This document shows, piece by piece, positions 10,501 to 17,032 of a DNA stretch of 64,000 nucleotides. The notes beneath the pieces were generated by a model. That model was not told where the DNA came from, made no database searches, and saw nothing but the letters and a program-made list of their open reading frames with translations. Made by a program: the position numbers and the translations under genes. The stretch is from Flavobacteriaceae bacterium UBA3611 (GTDB lineage: Bacteria > Bacteroidota > Bacteroidia > Flavobacteriales > Flavobacteriaceae), in NCBI GenBank assembly GCA_002375495.1, contig DFLU01000009.1, forward strand, positions 1,773 to 65,772, written 5' to 3'. Position 1 is the stretch's first letter. Each line of letters opens with the position of its first letter.

Positions 10501-12444
10501 GTCGTTCGCCAGGTTTGTGCCGTCTAGGCCGTTGTTAGCTGTAAGATCATAGCCCGATACGAGTGAGTAATTGAAATTTTCTACCGTATTGGCAGGGTCT
10601 TGACTAAATATATTGGGGGAGCCATTTGTGTTATTGTAATCCCAAATAAGTGTGTTGGTTATATTTATTGTAACTGGGTTTATTCCCGGGCTGGGAAGAT
10701 TGTCAACAAATATTGAATTACCTGAAGCAAAAGAATTTTGAGTAATGGTACAACCAATAATATCAAGCGTTTGATTCAAATTGCTATTATTGCCGAAATA
10801 AATGGCAGCATTAGTACCATTGTTGTCATGAAAAAGCGTGTTTTCAAATCGAGAAGGCGTGTTAAAAGGAGCAAAGACTACACCACCACCAGTACCCCCA
10901 GCGCTATTGTTTCTCACTGTTGTATTCTTTACAATTAATGAAATGCCATCTTCAATATATATACCACTGTTTAGCTCACCAAAATTATTTTCGAATATGC
11001 AATTTTCAATACTAACAGCATCGGTTCCTTCAAAATTCATTGTTGAATACGAAGCGTTATTTGCTATGGTTGTATTGGTTATCGTGACACCAGTAAGCGC
11101 GGCTGCATACAAAATTGCACGATTATTAGATTGATTGTCTGTTATAAAACTATTGTTTATCGTTATTAAATGACTTGGACCAATCGTATAAATTATATCG
11201 GTAATTGATGCGTCATTATTTGAAATTGTGCAGTTATTTAAAGTAAGATTGATACCCCCTAACGCATTATCGATTAGAACGGCTGTTGCATCTCCTCCTA
11301 AAAAATCAGAATCAAAACCATCGCGTATGGTAATACCATCAAAGGTTATGGGTGCAGTGTTTGATGTTATAATGACAATGGTATCGGTGTTATCATTTGT
11401 AATTCCGGGCACGCCTATATCACCACTTAATATCGTAGGGTACGCATTAAAATTTCTAGTGCCTAGATCTATCGCACCATTATTTGGAGAAAACCCTCCA
11501 TAAATGGTTGTATTTGCTGGTATCTCAAAACTAATGTCTTGATCTGTTGTAGCCGTGGGGAGATATGTTCCTTCTGCGATGTATATAGTGTCTAATGCTG
11601 GACAATCATTAATAGCAGTAATGGCAGCTTGCAAATCGGTAAATGCATCTGCCCAAGAAGAACCATTATTTGCTCCAATAGCATTTGCATCTACATAGGC
11701 GATATTCGACGTAAACACCGTGCAAGGATCTACGATGGTTACCGTAAAACTACAATCGGCAAATGTTCCATTGCTATTATAGGCTCTGAAGGTATTGGTG
11801 GTAGTTCCTAACGGAAAATTTGAACCAGATGGCAGACCGGCAATTTGTACAACGCCCGTGTTAAACTCAATGATACCTGCATTTACAGGGTTTGTGTCAT
11901 TTGTGTCTTCCCAGAGGCCCGTATCAAAAATAAAAGTGTAATCTGAGTTGCCTGTATTATTTGGTTCTCCAGCGGTCCAATTGGTATAGGTTGTAATTTC
12001 ACCGCTTTGCCACACAAAGGTTCCTTCTACCGCTAAGTCATTGTAGCCAATGACGGTTTTACTAATAGCCGTAGCCAACATGGCGTTTTGAATAAAATTA
12101 TTCTCTGCTAAGCTATTGATGCTGACTAAATTATAACCTGAGGAAGCCGCCAGATTATATGCTTGTTGCGCACTGGTTGAGGAGTTTTGTAGATAATAGC
12201 TACTGCTGTCAAATGATCCTAAGAACGTATATCCAGGTATGGTGGCCGGTGCTATTGCTCCATTGGTTAATGTTGGTGCGGTATAGCTTATCGGGTTGTC
12301 AGAGATGTTGGCGGTGATGTTACCCGGACAAGTAATCGCTACCTGTGAATAACTAGTACACAGAAATAATAGAAACCCAAAAAGTAACCCTATTTTAGTA
12401 GCAGTTGTGAATGCCGAAAGGCATGCTCGGTAAAATTGCTTCAT
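1543..12444 (-). CDS. Giant T9SS-secreted mosaic adhesin (HYR, C-type lectin, beta-helix)
   Basis: A 3,633-residue exported protein. Order by approximate residue: signal peptide 1-34; HYR split by C-type lectin domain 1 (71-195; EGTFVWQSGE, WTAGEPNN); parallel beta-helix region 1 (248-705); beta-solenoid rich in G/S/T/N (711-1255) closing with an autotransporter-associated-type module (1255-1365); beta-helix region 2 (1365-1820); HYR split by lectin 2 (1825-2031); HYR split by a non-lectin beta domain (2031-2278); HYR split by lectin 3 (2285-2495; FVWQSGEPF, SEPNG); then 13 Ig-like modules of about 80 residues, one AVCQDI type, six TCPxxQ type, five A(V/I)CQ type and one final TCP type; T9SS type A sorting domain 3552-3633 (LFPNPASEF ... 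KQLVKE). The cargo is expected on the cell surface through the T9SS. A role in adhesion or glycan binding is inferred from the lectins and beta-helices. No enzymatic motif was recognised. The ATG at 12444 gives a clean signal peptide. Confidence 0.93.
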   Translation of the reverse strand: MKQFYRACLSAFTTATKIGLLFGFLLFLCTSYSQVAITCPGNITANISDNPISYTAPTLTNGAIAPATIPGYTFLGSFDSSSYYLQNSSTSAQQAYNLAASSGYNLVSINSLAENNFIQNAMLATAISKTVIGYNDLAVEGTFVWQSGEITTYTNWTAGEPNNTGNSDYTFIFDTGLWEDTNDTNPVNAGIIEFNTGVVQIAGLPSGSNFPLGTTTNTFRAYNSNGTFADCSFTVTIVDPCTVFTSNIAYVDANAIGANNGSSWADAFTDLQAAITAINDCPALDTIYIAEGTYLPTATTDQDISFEIPANTTIYGGFSPNNGAIDLGTRNFNAYPTILSGDIGVPGITNDNTDTIVIITSNTAPITFDGITIRDGFDSDFLGGDATAVLIDNALGGINLTLNNCTISNNDASITDIIYTIGPSHLITINNSFITDNQSNNRAILYAAALTGVTITNTTIANNASYSTMNFEGTDAVSIENCIFENNFGELNSGIYIEDGISLIVKNTTVRNNSAGGTGGGVVFAPFNTPSRFENTLFHDNNGTNAAIYFGNNSNLNQTLDIIGCTITQNSFASGNSIFVDNLPSPGINPVTINITNTLIWDYNNTNGSPNIFSQDPANTVENFNYSLVSGYDLTANNGLDGTNLANDPQFTDPVTNDFTLQPTSPVIDLGDNTAVTQSTDLNGDTRIIDGDNNGTATVDFGPFESPMVAISNIMVTASGDLEFIDNDDRDDNLTIVIDGANYRFTDPDNTLTTGLGAIQIDPNTVDVPIASVTGIIAINSLGGDDTFTTNFSGGNFLDLINYNGGTQISSAPGDILRLQGGGTFASVAHIFTNENDGNVEVAGNPVITYTGLEPIIDNLSVTDRIFTFTGVGETITLSDDGDIADNESFIDSTLGENITFTNPTNSLTINTELSGGTGADIVNIQGLDTNFNADVTVNGGANDDANFQTNPTSIGSGSFNINARTISVTQDVSTTLAGSITLTASQNIVADSGANISAENGDINFGANTAATLAGINTVAISVNNSATIRTTGTGNIELTGVAVGDGTVSDRAGIVLSNNSTVQTSGSGSISLTGTGGNGTSGNHGILLDSGSNIQSNSGAVTITGTSGQGTDGNTGVYVNSDISTGGGDAIIMGTSIDAAGVDNAGIFVNANIGTNGAGNIDITGTSANAASDAITLFSFDRRITAFGGGIIHIAAVTGPLTGPAGIAPNPGPGPYNIAGLSTITLQGEIQAGNNVTGPGQLPILGFSNNVFSIGDELTLAINGVTTPGVDYSQLVATGMTVDITNTILNLVDGLAGPVPNGTTITLIENNGGPIVGTFNGLPNGATVPFNGQTFFINYNAGSGSNDVVLTENSLCAAFPANIVYVDVNATGSNDGTSWANAFTNLQDAITQINDCPALDTIYVAEGTYLPTTTTDRYTNFNIPGNCSVYGGFSPTNGAIDLGTRDFNAYPTILSGDIGVPATTADNVIHVVYITAIAAPIILDGLTIRDGFNDEGPGNPNFAQRSGAGLLIETYAGGANLTINNCTFTDNASNYAAGALANTRQNHTIVINNSSFSNNAGGFAGAIFFRGDEVITISNTSISNNTGDYAIFLLAPLNLTIDNCLFDTNVNALDVRDTGTSRISNSIFRNHNSTLNGAIRLFSANMIIENSLFYDNAAARGGAIYTVSSSLEIIGSTFTRNTASNNNFGEAIYVDNSATSTLNITNSIFWDNDDGDGIDDEISSDGAITGNFTHSLIKGFDLTASNGLDGTNPANDPLFTNPATNDFTVQTASPVIDLGDNTVVTEPNDLNGNTRIVDGDSNTTVIVDFGAYEAPELADTTPPVITCPSDIAGDCAINPITYPFPTATDNIGVTPTTPAGFQFLGSKNGKSYFLSDGTNDGPSSFANAISLGGSVAAIVDEETKVLINQAVEAIAPGLTYYIGLNDVTTEGTYQWQSGVPFVYENWLVGEPNGGVPENYVAMRPDGFWVDIGAAFVSRYVLELTGGIEQIAGLPSGFNFPVGTTTNTFLATDTSGNTDTCSFDITITDSTPVTITCPADITTNNDPGLCGAYVDYPYPIPNEDCNQTNPLLLSQVDEIVNLGFDCVDFISSHVRIFDLAAEGVTNDYFIDTIRVGIAFANPAENVTVNIYLDDQLPNAITTYNSPLSDHVLPYATNTVASPAANATILEVPINVFIPSDATIIVEVVTPETANFLMGYLNNNASETAVGYIGCGSFFAPSDLYPAIISVDGSEYLNQTTIQTAGLSPNSLFPIGTTTNTFVVTDANGNTDTCSFNITVNDTELPVLTCPADITVDNEPLACGATVDYTVFGSENCITSTIPGFEVIGSSNKKIYYLSDAKFLPPDAFADAVANGGFVVTIEDDVMNSFLFDRVQQMAPNATPIIGYNDIASEGNFVWQSGEPFVYNNWFTSEPNGDTGENHSQLRTDGFWNDISPTAGAYRYILEIDSASLLTQTAGLAAGSEFPVGTTTNTFTYTDPFGNIGMCSFDVTVNDIEAPVAVCQDITIQLDAFGNATIVATDVDGGSTDNCAVTDYQVDIDTFTCADVGNPVTVTLTVFDDALNSDTCTAIVTVEDVTAPDITCPGDQNEDFDTNCEFILPDYTALATVSDSCDTNPTVTQSPIPGTAITGTTQITLSAEDASGNINTCVFDVIPEDNTAPTITCPANQTEDLDANCEFILPDYTGLATVSDSCDLNPTVTQSPIAGTVLTVTTQITLVAEDASGNINSCVFDVILQDTTAPTITCPPTQNETPDASCMFTLPDYTGLATAIDNCGTVSITQTPAPGTVVGIGNTTITLEASDGTNLSSCMFDVVVSDTSAPTITCPADQNVDYDSSCQFTLQDYTSLATTTDACDPAPVITQNPPAGTVISATTTITLTTTDASGNSDFCTFDVIPTDATPPSLSCPADQNEILDANCEFVVPDYTSLAFVIDNCDPNPLLSQSPIPGTIIATTTVITIFAEDSNGNTDSCTFTVTLEDTTPPVITCPPTQNETADANCMFTLPDYTGLATATDNCGTVSITQTPPPGTMVGSGNTSITLEASDGINTSNCTFTVIVADTTPPTAVCQDITVQLDASGMAIINAFDIDNGSSDNCSIASSSVSPNTFSCADVGTPQTVTLTVTDASGNTSTCTSMVTVEDMLPPTAICQDITLILDASGNATLIPSDIDGGSTDNCGIASLSASQTAFTCDDIGPNDVILTITDDSGNTSSCTAIVTVSEAIDPIAVCQDITVQLDATGTVTILPADVDGGSSDNCAIDTLTLDTDTFTCADVGPNMVTLTVFDTSGNSSSCMAIVTVEDNVVPEAICQDITVILDANAMATIVASDVDGGSTDACGIALLEIDIDTFTCDDVGPNNVTLTVTDVNGNMSSCVAVVNIEEENITPIAVCQNVTVPLGIDGTATIPASSIDAGSTGASCSGGLSLDIDTFDCSDVGKPVTVTLTVTNGNGVTDSCTAVVNVVDTLDPTITCPDDQVVQSDGLYTLPDYVANGLVVYQDNCGPLTTVQQDPAPGTMLDLGEYLINFTATDPSGNEIDCFFRLTIEELLATNTTVSLETVTLFPNPASEFIVIANPARIELQEVAIYDMTGRLVQNLAVNNAAETVVPISHLASASYMVLITSETQQLTKQLVKE
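1815..4950 (-). repeat. Tandem HYR/Ig-like coding repeats, about 240 bp period
   Basis: Thirteen modules of about 80 codons follow each other at the 3' end of the giant gene. Two classes alternate in blocks: TCPxxQ modules (about 4710-3250 and 2055-1815) and A(V/I)CQ modules (about 4950-4720 and 3260-2060). Some copies remain close at DNA level; for example the stretches around 3360-3480 and 4080-4210 match over most positions, including the TLPDYTGLATA segment. This indicates expansion by unequal recombination. Confidence 0.85.
6985..11705 (-). repeat. Duplicated beta-helix region, two copies around a solenoid
   Basis: Two roughly 1.37-kb coding blocks (11705-10330 and 8350-6985) share head and tail. 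Both start YVD(A/V)NA(I/T)G(A/S)N followed by an INDCPALDTIY(I/V)AEGTYLPT segment, and end with DLGDNT then DLNG(D/N)TRI(I/V)DGD and VDFG(P/A)(F/Y)E. Their middles have diverged (short N/T/I-rich helix rungs). The solenoid lies between the two copies. Confidence 0.85.
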
Positions 12445-12771
12445 TTTTATCTGGTTGGTAGTTAGTTTGTTGAAAATATAAAAACCTCAGACACTATTTC
12501 ATACGCGTTGTGAAGTATTTTCAGTTTATTCGATAAAGGGGTTGATTAGCGCGTCTAAAATCATGTACGTATGGTTAATTAATTTTTTTGTCTTCTGTTT
12601 TCAGCCACTATGCTAATATAAATGTTAGGGATGCGAGCATCAATCACATATTGATGTGGTTTTTGTCTAAGAGTCTAGAATATTGAGATGCAAGAAGTGA
12701 TTTTTCGCATTGGAATAAAAAAAAAGCCACTCCCGATATGGAAGTGGCATCTAAAAATATGATTTTTAATT
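12445..12771. other. Intergenic region between giant adhesin and htpG
   Basis: It holds the upstream region of the giant gene (minus strand, to the left) and the 3' end of htpG (to the right), including the htpG terminator. A short inverted repeat CACAT-ATTG-ATGTG lies near 12647-12660. I find no coding sequence, and no promoter that fits the consensus well for the adhesin; TATATTTTC about 30 bases before its ATG is the nearest candidate. Confidence 0.5.
12717..12748 (-). terminator. Intrinsic terminator of htpG
   Basis: On the minus strand the stem GCCACT/AGTGGC with a short loop is followed by nine T (12725-12717), 24 bases after the htpG stop codon. Confidence 0.75.
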
Positions 12772-14661
12772 TTACTTAATCATCTCATAGCTTCGCTTAA
12801 TGAAATTGGTGAGTTCTTCACCTTTCAGCAAACCTTTGCTCAACCTTGCCAAATCGAGTGCTTGGTTTGTTAAGCGCTCTTTTTTCTTTTTGGTTTTGGT
12901 GTTTAAGATTTCACCTACCAGCTCGTTGTTGGTATTTACAATCAAGTTATACATTTCTGGCAATCCGCCCATTCCAAACATACCACCGCCACCGGTTTGT
13001 TGCATCTCCTTCATGCGGCGCATAAATTCAGGCTCGGTAATGGTGAATGGATTCGCATTGCTGTCCATCGCCTCTAACTGTACCGTAAACTTTTCACTCG
13101 GAATAGTTTCAGTTAAAAATGTTTTCAACGTTTCTTGCTCTTCTTCGGAAAGTTTAGAGATTGCAGCTTCGTCTTTTTTGATGAGGTTGTCAATATGGTC
13201 ACCGTCAACTCGCACAAAACTTACATTTTCTTTCTCAGACTCTAACTTCTGGATCAGGTGCGAAATAATGGGCGAATCTAGCAATAAGACTTCGTAGCCC
13301 TTTTCTTTGGCAGTTTCAATATAGCTATGCTGTGCATCTTTGTTTGAAGCATATAGCACCACTAATTTGTCGTCTTTATCGGTTTGCGCGTCTTTAATTT
13401 TCTCACGCAGTTCTTCAAAAGTGAAATAGGTGCCATCTACCGTCGGATACAGGGCAAAATCTTGTGCTTTCTCGAAAAACTTGTCTTCCGTAAGCATTCC
13501 GTACTCAATCACAATCTTGATATCATCCCATTTCTTCTCAAAATCTTCACGATTTTCATTGAATAACGATTTCAACTTGTCTGCCACTTTACGCGTGATG
13601 TAGCTCGAAATTTTCTTAACTGCACCATCTGCCTGAAGGTAACTTCTAGAAACGTTCAGTGGGATGTCTGGCGAATCGATCACACCGCGTAACATGGTTA
13701 AAAACTCAGGTACAATTCCTTCTACATTGTCCGTAACAAACACCTGGTTTTGGTAGAGCTGAATCTTATCCTTTTGGATGTTCATATCGTTTGTCATCTT
13801 CGGGAAATATAATATTCCGGTAAGATTGAACGGATAATCTACATTCAGATGGATGTTGAACAACGGCTCCTCGAACTGCATAGGGTAGAGTTCACGATAA
13901 AACTTCGAGTAGTCTTCCTCTTTTAAATCGGCAGGAGTTCTGGTCCACGCCGGATTCGGATTGTTGATGATGTTATCGACCTCTTTTGTTGGAGCAGGAT
14001 CCTCCTCTTTAGCATCTTCTGGCTTTGGAAGCGTTTCCGTTTTAGTACCAAACTTAATCGGGATGGGCATGAACTTGTTGTACTTTGTCAACAGCTCACG
14101 AATTTTCACTTCCTCTAAAAATTCAGTTTCGTCTTCAGCAATGTGCAGAATAATTTCGGTTCCACGTTCGGTTTTATCAGCCTCTTCCAAGGTGTAGTTA
14201 GGAGAACCATCGCAAGTCCAATGAGCTGCAGGTTCCTCTTTGTAACTTTTGGTAATGATTTCAACCTTTTCAGCTACCATAAACGCAGAGTAGAATCCGA
14301 GTCCGAAATGTCCGATGATTCCAGCGTCATCCCCTTGCTTGTCTTTGTACTTTTCAATAAATTCTTCGGCACCAGAAAAAGCAATCTCGTTGATGTATTT
14401 TTCAACTTCTTCTTTGGTCATCCCAATACCTTGGTCGATGATGTGCAACTGCTTTTTTTCCTTGTCTATTTTCACCTCGATCATCGGGTTGCCATATGCT
14501 ACCTTCGCCTCGCCAATGTTGGTAAGATGTTTCAGCTTTAAAGTTGCATCAGTGGCATTCGAAATTAATTCCCGGAGGAAGATTTCATGATCGCTGTATA
14601 AAAATTTCTTGATGAGCGGAAATATATTCTCTACCGCTACATTAATGGTTCCTGTACTCAT
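12772..14661 (-). CDS. htpG: Molecular chaperone HtpG (Hsp90)
   Basis: The 629-residue protein has the length and architecture of bacterial Hsp90, a cytosolic ATP-dependent dimeric chaperone that matures and remodels client proteins. The N-terminal GHKL ATPase is recognisable by ELISNATDA (about residue 31-39), DQGIGM (about 77) and GHFGLGFYSAFMV (about 117-130). The middle and C-terminal domains follow, with NVSRSYLQ (about 338) and a C-terminal dimerisation region. The ATG at 14661 gives the normal family N-terminus. It is a single-gene unit with its own terminator. The TGACA-N3-TGTCA palindrome about 95-107 bases upstream may mediate stress control. Confidence 0.97.
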   Translation of the reverse strand: MSTGTINVAVENIFPLIKKFLYSDHEIFLRELISNATDATLKLKHLTNIGEAKVAYGNPMIEVKIDKEKKQLHIIDQGIGMTKEEVEKYINEIAFSGAEEFIEKYKDKQGDDAGIIGHFGLGFYSAFMVAEKVEIITKSYKEEPAAHWTCDGSPNYTLEEADKTERGTEIILHIAEDETEFLEEVKIRELLTKYNKFMPIPIKFGTKTETLPKPEDAKEEDPAPTKEVDNIINNPNPAWTRTPADLKEEDYSKFYRELYPMQFEEPLFNIHLNVDYPFNLTGILYFPKMTNDMNIQKDKIQLYQNQVFVTDNVEGIVPEFLTMLRGVIDSPDIPLNVSRSYLQADGAVKKISSYITRKVADKLKSLFNENREDFEKKWDDIKIVIEYGMLTEDKFFEKAQDFALYPTVDGTYFTFEELREKIKDAQTDKDDKLVVLYASNKDAQHSYIETAKEKGYEVLLLDSPIISHLIQKLESEKENVSFVRVDGDHIDNLIKKDEAAISKLSEEEQETLKTFLTETIPSEKFTVQLEAMDSNANPFTITEPEFMRRMKEMQQTGGGGMFGMGGLPEMYNLIVNTNNELVGEILNTKTKKKKERLTNQALDLARLSKGLLKGEELTNFIKRSYEMIK

Positions 14662-14755
14662 AGTTATGCTATTTTTTTCGCTGCGCTGCGCAGTTTTTGA
14701 TTTTCAATTAATTCTGAACTATAGTAGGCAAAGAGAGTACCATTGTGAAAGATGC

Positions 14756-14768
14756 TGACAGGTTGTCA
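14756..14768. promoter_or_regulatory. Palindrome TGACA-N3-TGTCA upstream of htpG
   Basis: A perfect 5+3+5 palindrome (spacer GGT) sits about 95 bases upstream of the htpG start. Read toward htpG it is followed after four bases by ATCTTTC, which resembles part of a -7 box. Palindromes of this kind upstream of chaperone genes suggest a stress-response operator; the regulator is unknown and the assignment is inference. Confidence 0.4.
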
Positions 14769-14869
14769 TTTGCTTCCCTTATTTTGTATGAAAGGGTGGG
14801 GTTCAATTATCGATTCCCGAGAAGGGCGTCGCGATTGAATTAGAAAACTCAATTTTTAACATAACATTC

Positions 14870-14911
14870 TGTTTAATGATTATATAAAAAAATTAAACAT
14901 TCATTATCTTT
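14870..14911 (+). promoter_or_regulatory. Operator TGTTTAAT-N14-ATTAAACA with -7 box TTATCTTT (tetR-abc1)
   Basis: TGTTTAAT (14870-14877), 14 bases, then ATTAAACA (14892-14899) form a perfect dyad. Four bases later TTATCTTTG (14904-14912) matches the TAnnTTTG -7 box. A second, shorter inverted pair, ATTCATT (14899-14905) and AATGAAT (14920-14926), overlaps the -7 box. The long-spaced dyad covers the -33 region, the position MerR-type activators use. The same dyad with the same spacing recurs at 17033-17062. Confidence 0.6.
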
Positions 14912-14968
14912 GAACCAGTGAATGAATTGATAGATAATTGATTTACTGAAATTTAAAATCTACATACC

Positions 14969-15637
14969 ATGAGTGCCAAGAAATCGACAAAATCTACAAA
15001 GTCTGTAACGAGAAATCAGATTATAACTGCTTTTATGGAGCAGGTTTTAGTGGAAGAAAAGTTACCTAAAAGTGTTTTCAAGTTTTGCAAAGAAAACAAT
15101 ATGTCTGAAGCTGAATTTTATAATTTCTTCGGAAGCTTTGACGGACTGCAACAAGAAATTTGGAATAGTTTTTTCGACCATTCGATGCAATTGGCACACA
15201 AGAATAAGGAGTATGAAACTTTCAGCAATCAGGAGAAGATGCTGACGTTTTTTTATACTTTTTTTGAAATGCTCACAGCAAACCGAAGTTATGTGCTTTT
15301 CGCCCTTACAGAGCAACGAGACCTTATGAAGAACATGAAGCAATTAAAAGGATTGCGCAATCGAATTAAGGAATTTGCTGGAGATTTAGTGGCCGATGCC
15401 AACAGTGAAAAACAATTAAAAATTTTGAAACAGCCGGTTTCAGTATTTTCTGAAGGCGCATGGCTTCAAACCTTGTTTATCCTGAAATATTGGATGGAAG
15501 ATAATTCGCCCAATTTTGAAAAAACAGATATGGTTATCGAAAAGTCGGTTCGTGCCATTTTCGATGTGTTTGCCACTACGCCCTTAGAAAGTGTGCTTGA
15601 TTTCGGAAAGTTTCTGTGGAAAGAAAAGATGAATTAA
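14969..15637 (+). CDS. TetR-family transcriptional regulator
   Basis: A 222-residue protein with a basic N-terminus (SAKKSTKSTKSVTR) and then a TetR-type helix-turn-helix at about residues 16-62 (IITAFMEQVLVEEKLPKSV; MSEAEFYNFFGSFDGL), where the recognition helix and FYNFF/Y-type motif are visible. The remainder is a helical ligand-binding domain. TetR proteins are usually dimeric repressors released by a small molecule; the ligand is unknown. It lies 67 bp upstream of the ABC1-kinase gene on the same strand and very likely forms an operon with it. The inverted repeat over its own promoter suggests autoregulation. Length is normal for the family. Confidence 0.85.
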   Translation: MSAKKSTKSTKSVTRNQIITAFMEQVLVEEKLPKSVFKFCKENNMSEAEFYNFFGSFDGLQQEIWNSFFDHSMQLAHKNKEYETFSNQEKMLTFFYTFFEMLTANRSYVLFALTEQRDLMKNMKQLKGLRNRIKEFAGDLVADANSEKQLKILKQPVSVFSEGAWLQTLFILKYWMEDNSPNFEKTDMVIEKSVRAIFDVFATTPLESVLDFGKFLWKEKMN

Positions 15638-15704
15638 ATAAATGGGCCTTAGAATTATTAGACGATAGGCGAAAATTCATAAATGATAATTAACAGCAAT
15701 TGTA

Positions 15705-17018
15705 TTGAAAACAATAGATAGCATACCCACAGGTAAAGTTTCCCGCGCTACGCAACTCGTTAAAACAGGAGTAAAAGTTGGTGGAAATTACCTTAAATAT
15801 TATGGTGAAAAGCTGGTAGATAGTTCGGTTACCAAGGACAAATTGAACCAAGAGAATGCCGCCGATATTTATGACGGTCTCAAAAATTTAAAAGGCTCGG
15901 CGCTTAAAGTGGCACAAATGCTTAGCATGGAAAAAAATATCATGCCCAAAGCCTATGTAGAGCAATTTTCACTCGCACAATTCTCTGTGCCTCCATTGTC
16001 AGCTCCCTTGGTACGAAAGACGTTTCATCGTTATTTTGGAGAATACCCAGAAGATTTGTACGATGCATTTAATGCGAATTCGGTTGCGGCAGCGAGTATT
16101 GGGCAAGTGCACCAAGCCACCAAAGACGGTAAAAAACTTGCTGTGAAAATTCAGTATCCTGGTGTGGCAGGAAGTATTAGTAGCGATTTAGCGCTCGTGA
16201 AGCCCGTGGCCATGAAAATGTTTAATATTAAAGGGAAAGACAGCGATAAGTATTTTAAAGAAGTTGAAGGGAAATTGTTGGAAGAAACAGATTATGTGCT
16301 AGAAGTAGAGCAAAGTATCCAAATCACTGAAGCATGCGGGCATATTCCGCATCTAAAATTTCCGAAGTACTATAAAGACCTCTCCAATGAGCGAATCATA
16401 ACTATGGATTGGATGGATGGGGTACACCTGTCTGAATTTACCAAAGAAAACACAGATCTTGAGTTAGCAAATACCTTGGGACAGGCGTTATGGGATTTCT
16501 ATATGTACCAAATTCATGAATTACGACAAGTACATGCCGATCCGCATCCTGGAAACTTCCTAGTCTCTGATGCAGGTGAGTTAATCACCATCGACTTTGG
16601 ATGTATCAAGAAAGTACCCGATTCGTTTTACACCCCTTATTTTGAACTTGCAAAGCCGGAGAACATAGACAATCCCGCTATTTTTGAGGAAAAACTGTAT
16701 GCGTTGGAAATTTTAAAAGAAGAAGATTCAGAAGCAGAAAAGGTGTTCTTTTCAAAATTATTCCATGAAATGCTGAGTTTATTCACGCAGCCATTCCACC
16801 AAGAAGTATTCGATTTTAGTGACACCACGTTTTTTGGAAAAATTGCCGAGCTAAGTGATACCTATTCGAAAGACACCGAATTACGAAAAATGAACGGAAA
16901 TAGAGGTTCAAAACATTTCCTCTATATGAACCGCACCTTTTTCGGACTTTATAACCTGTTAAATGATTTGGGTGCTACGGTACAAATCAATCAATATAAG
17001 AAATATACAAAAAGATAA
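15705..17018 (+). CDS. ABC1/AarF/UbiB-type atypical kinase
   Basis: A 437-residue cytosolic or membrane-associated protein of the ABC1 (UbiB/COQ8) family of atypical protein-kinase-like ATPases, often linked to isoprenoid-lipid or quinone metabolism and photoprotection. Visible motifs: ALKVAQM (about 63-69; the usual KxGQ motif reads KVAQ), the Ala-rich loop AAASIGQVH (about 127-135), AVKIQYPGV with the ATP-binding lysine (about 145), HADPHPGNF (about 280-288) and ITIDFGC (about 297) with the metal-binding Asp. The start is TTG at 15705, giving KTIDSIPTGKVSRA, which I recognise as the family N-terminus in flavobacteria; no in-frame ATG lies close upstream. It is probably co-transcribed with the TetR gene. 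The substrate cannot be told. Confidence 0.88.
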   Translation: MKTIDSIPTGKVSRATQLVKTGVKVGGNYLKYYGEKLVDSSVTKDKLNQENAADIYDGLKNLKGSALKVAQMLSMEKNIMPKAYVEQFSLAQFSVPPLSAPLVRKTFHRYFGEYPEDLYDAFNANSVAAASIGQVHQATKDGKKLAVKIQYPGVAGSISSDLALVKPVAMKMFNIKGKDSDKYFKEVEGKLLEETDYVLEVEQSIQITEACGHIPHLKFPKYYKDLSNERIITMDWMDGVHLSEFTKENTDLELANTLGQALWDFYMYQIHELRQVHADPHPGNFLVSDAGELITIDFGCIKKVPDSFYTPYFELAKPENIDNPAIFEEKLYALEILKEEDSEAEKVFFSKLFHEMLSLFTQPFHQEVFDFSDTTFFGKIAELSDTYSKDTELRKMNGNRGSKHFLYMNRTFFGLYNLLNDLGATVQINQYKKYTKR

Positions 17019-17032
17019 TTTTAACAAAACTT

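Larger units (their letters stand above)
14662..14968. other. Divergent control region htpG / tetR
   Basis: This 307-bp region separates two divergent genes. Going right it holds a CTGCGCAG palindrome just upstream of htpG, the TGACA-N3-TGTCA palindrome, and then the operator-promoter of the tetR gene at 14870-14911. No gene is visible. Confidence 0.6.
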
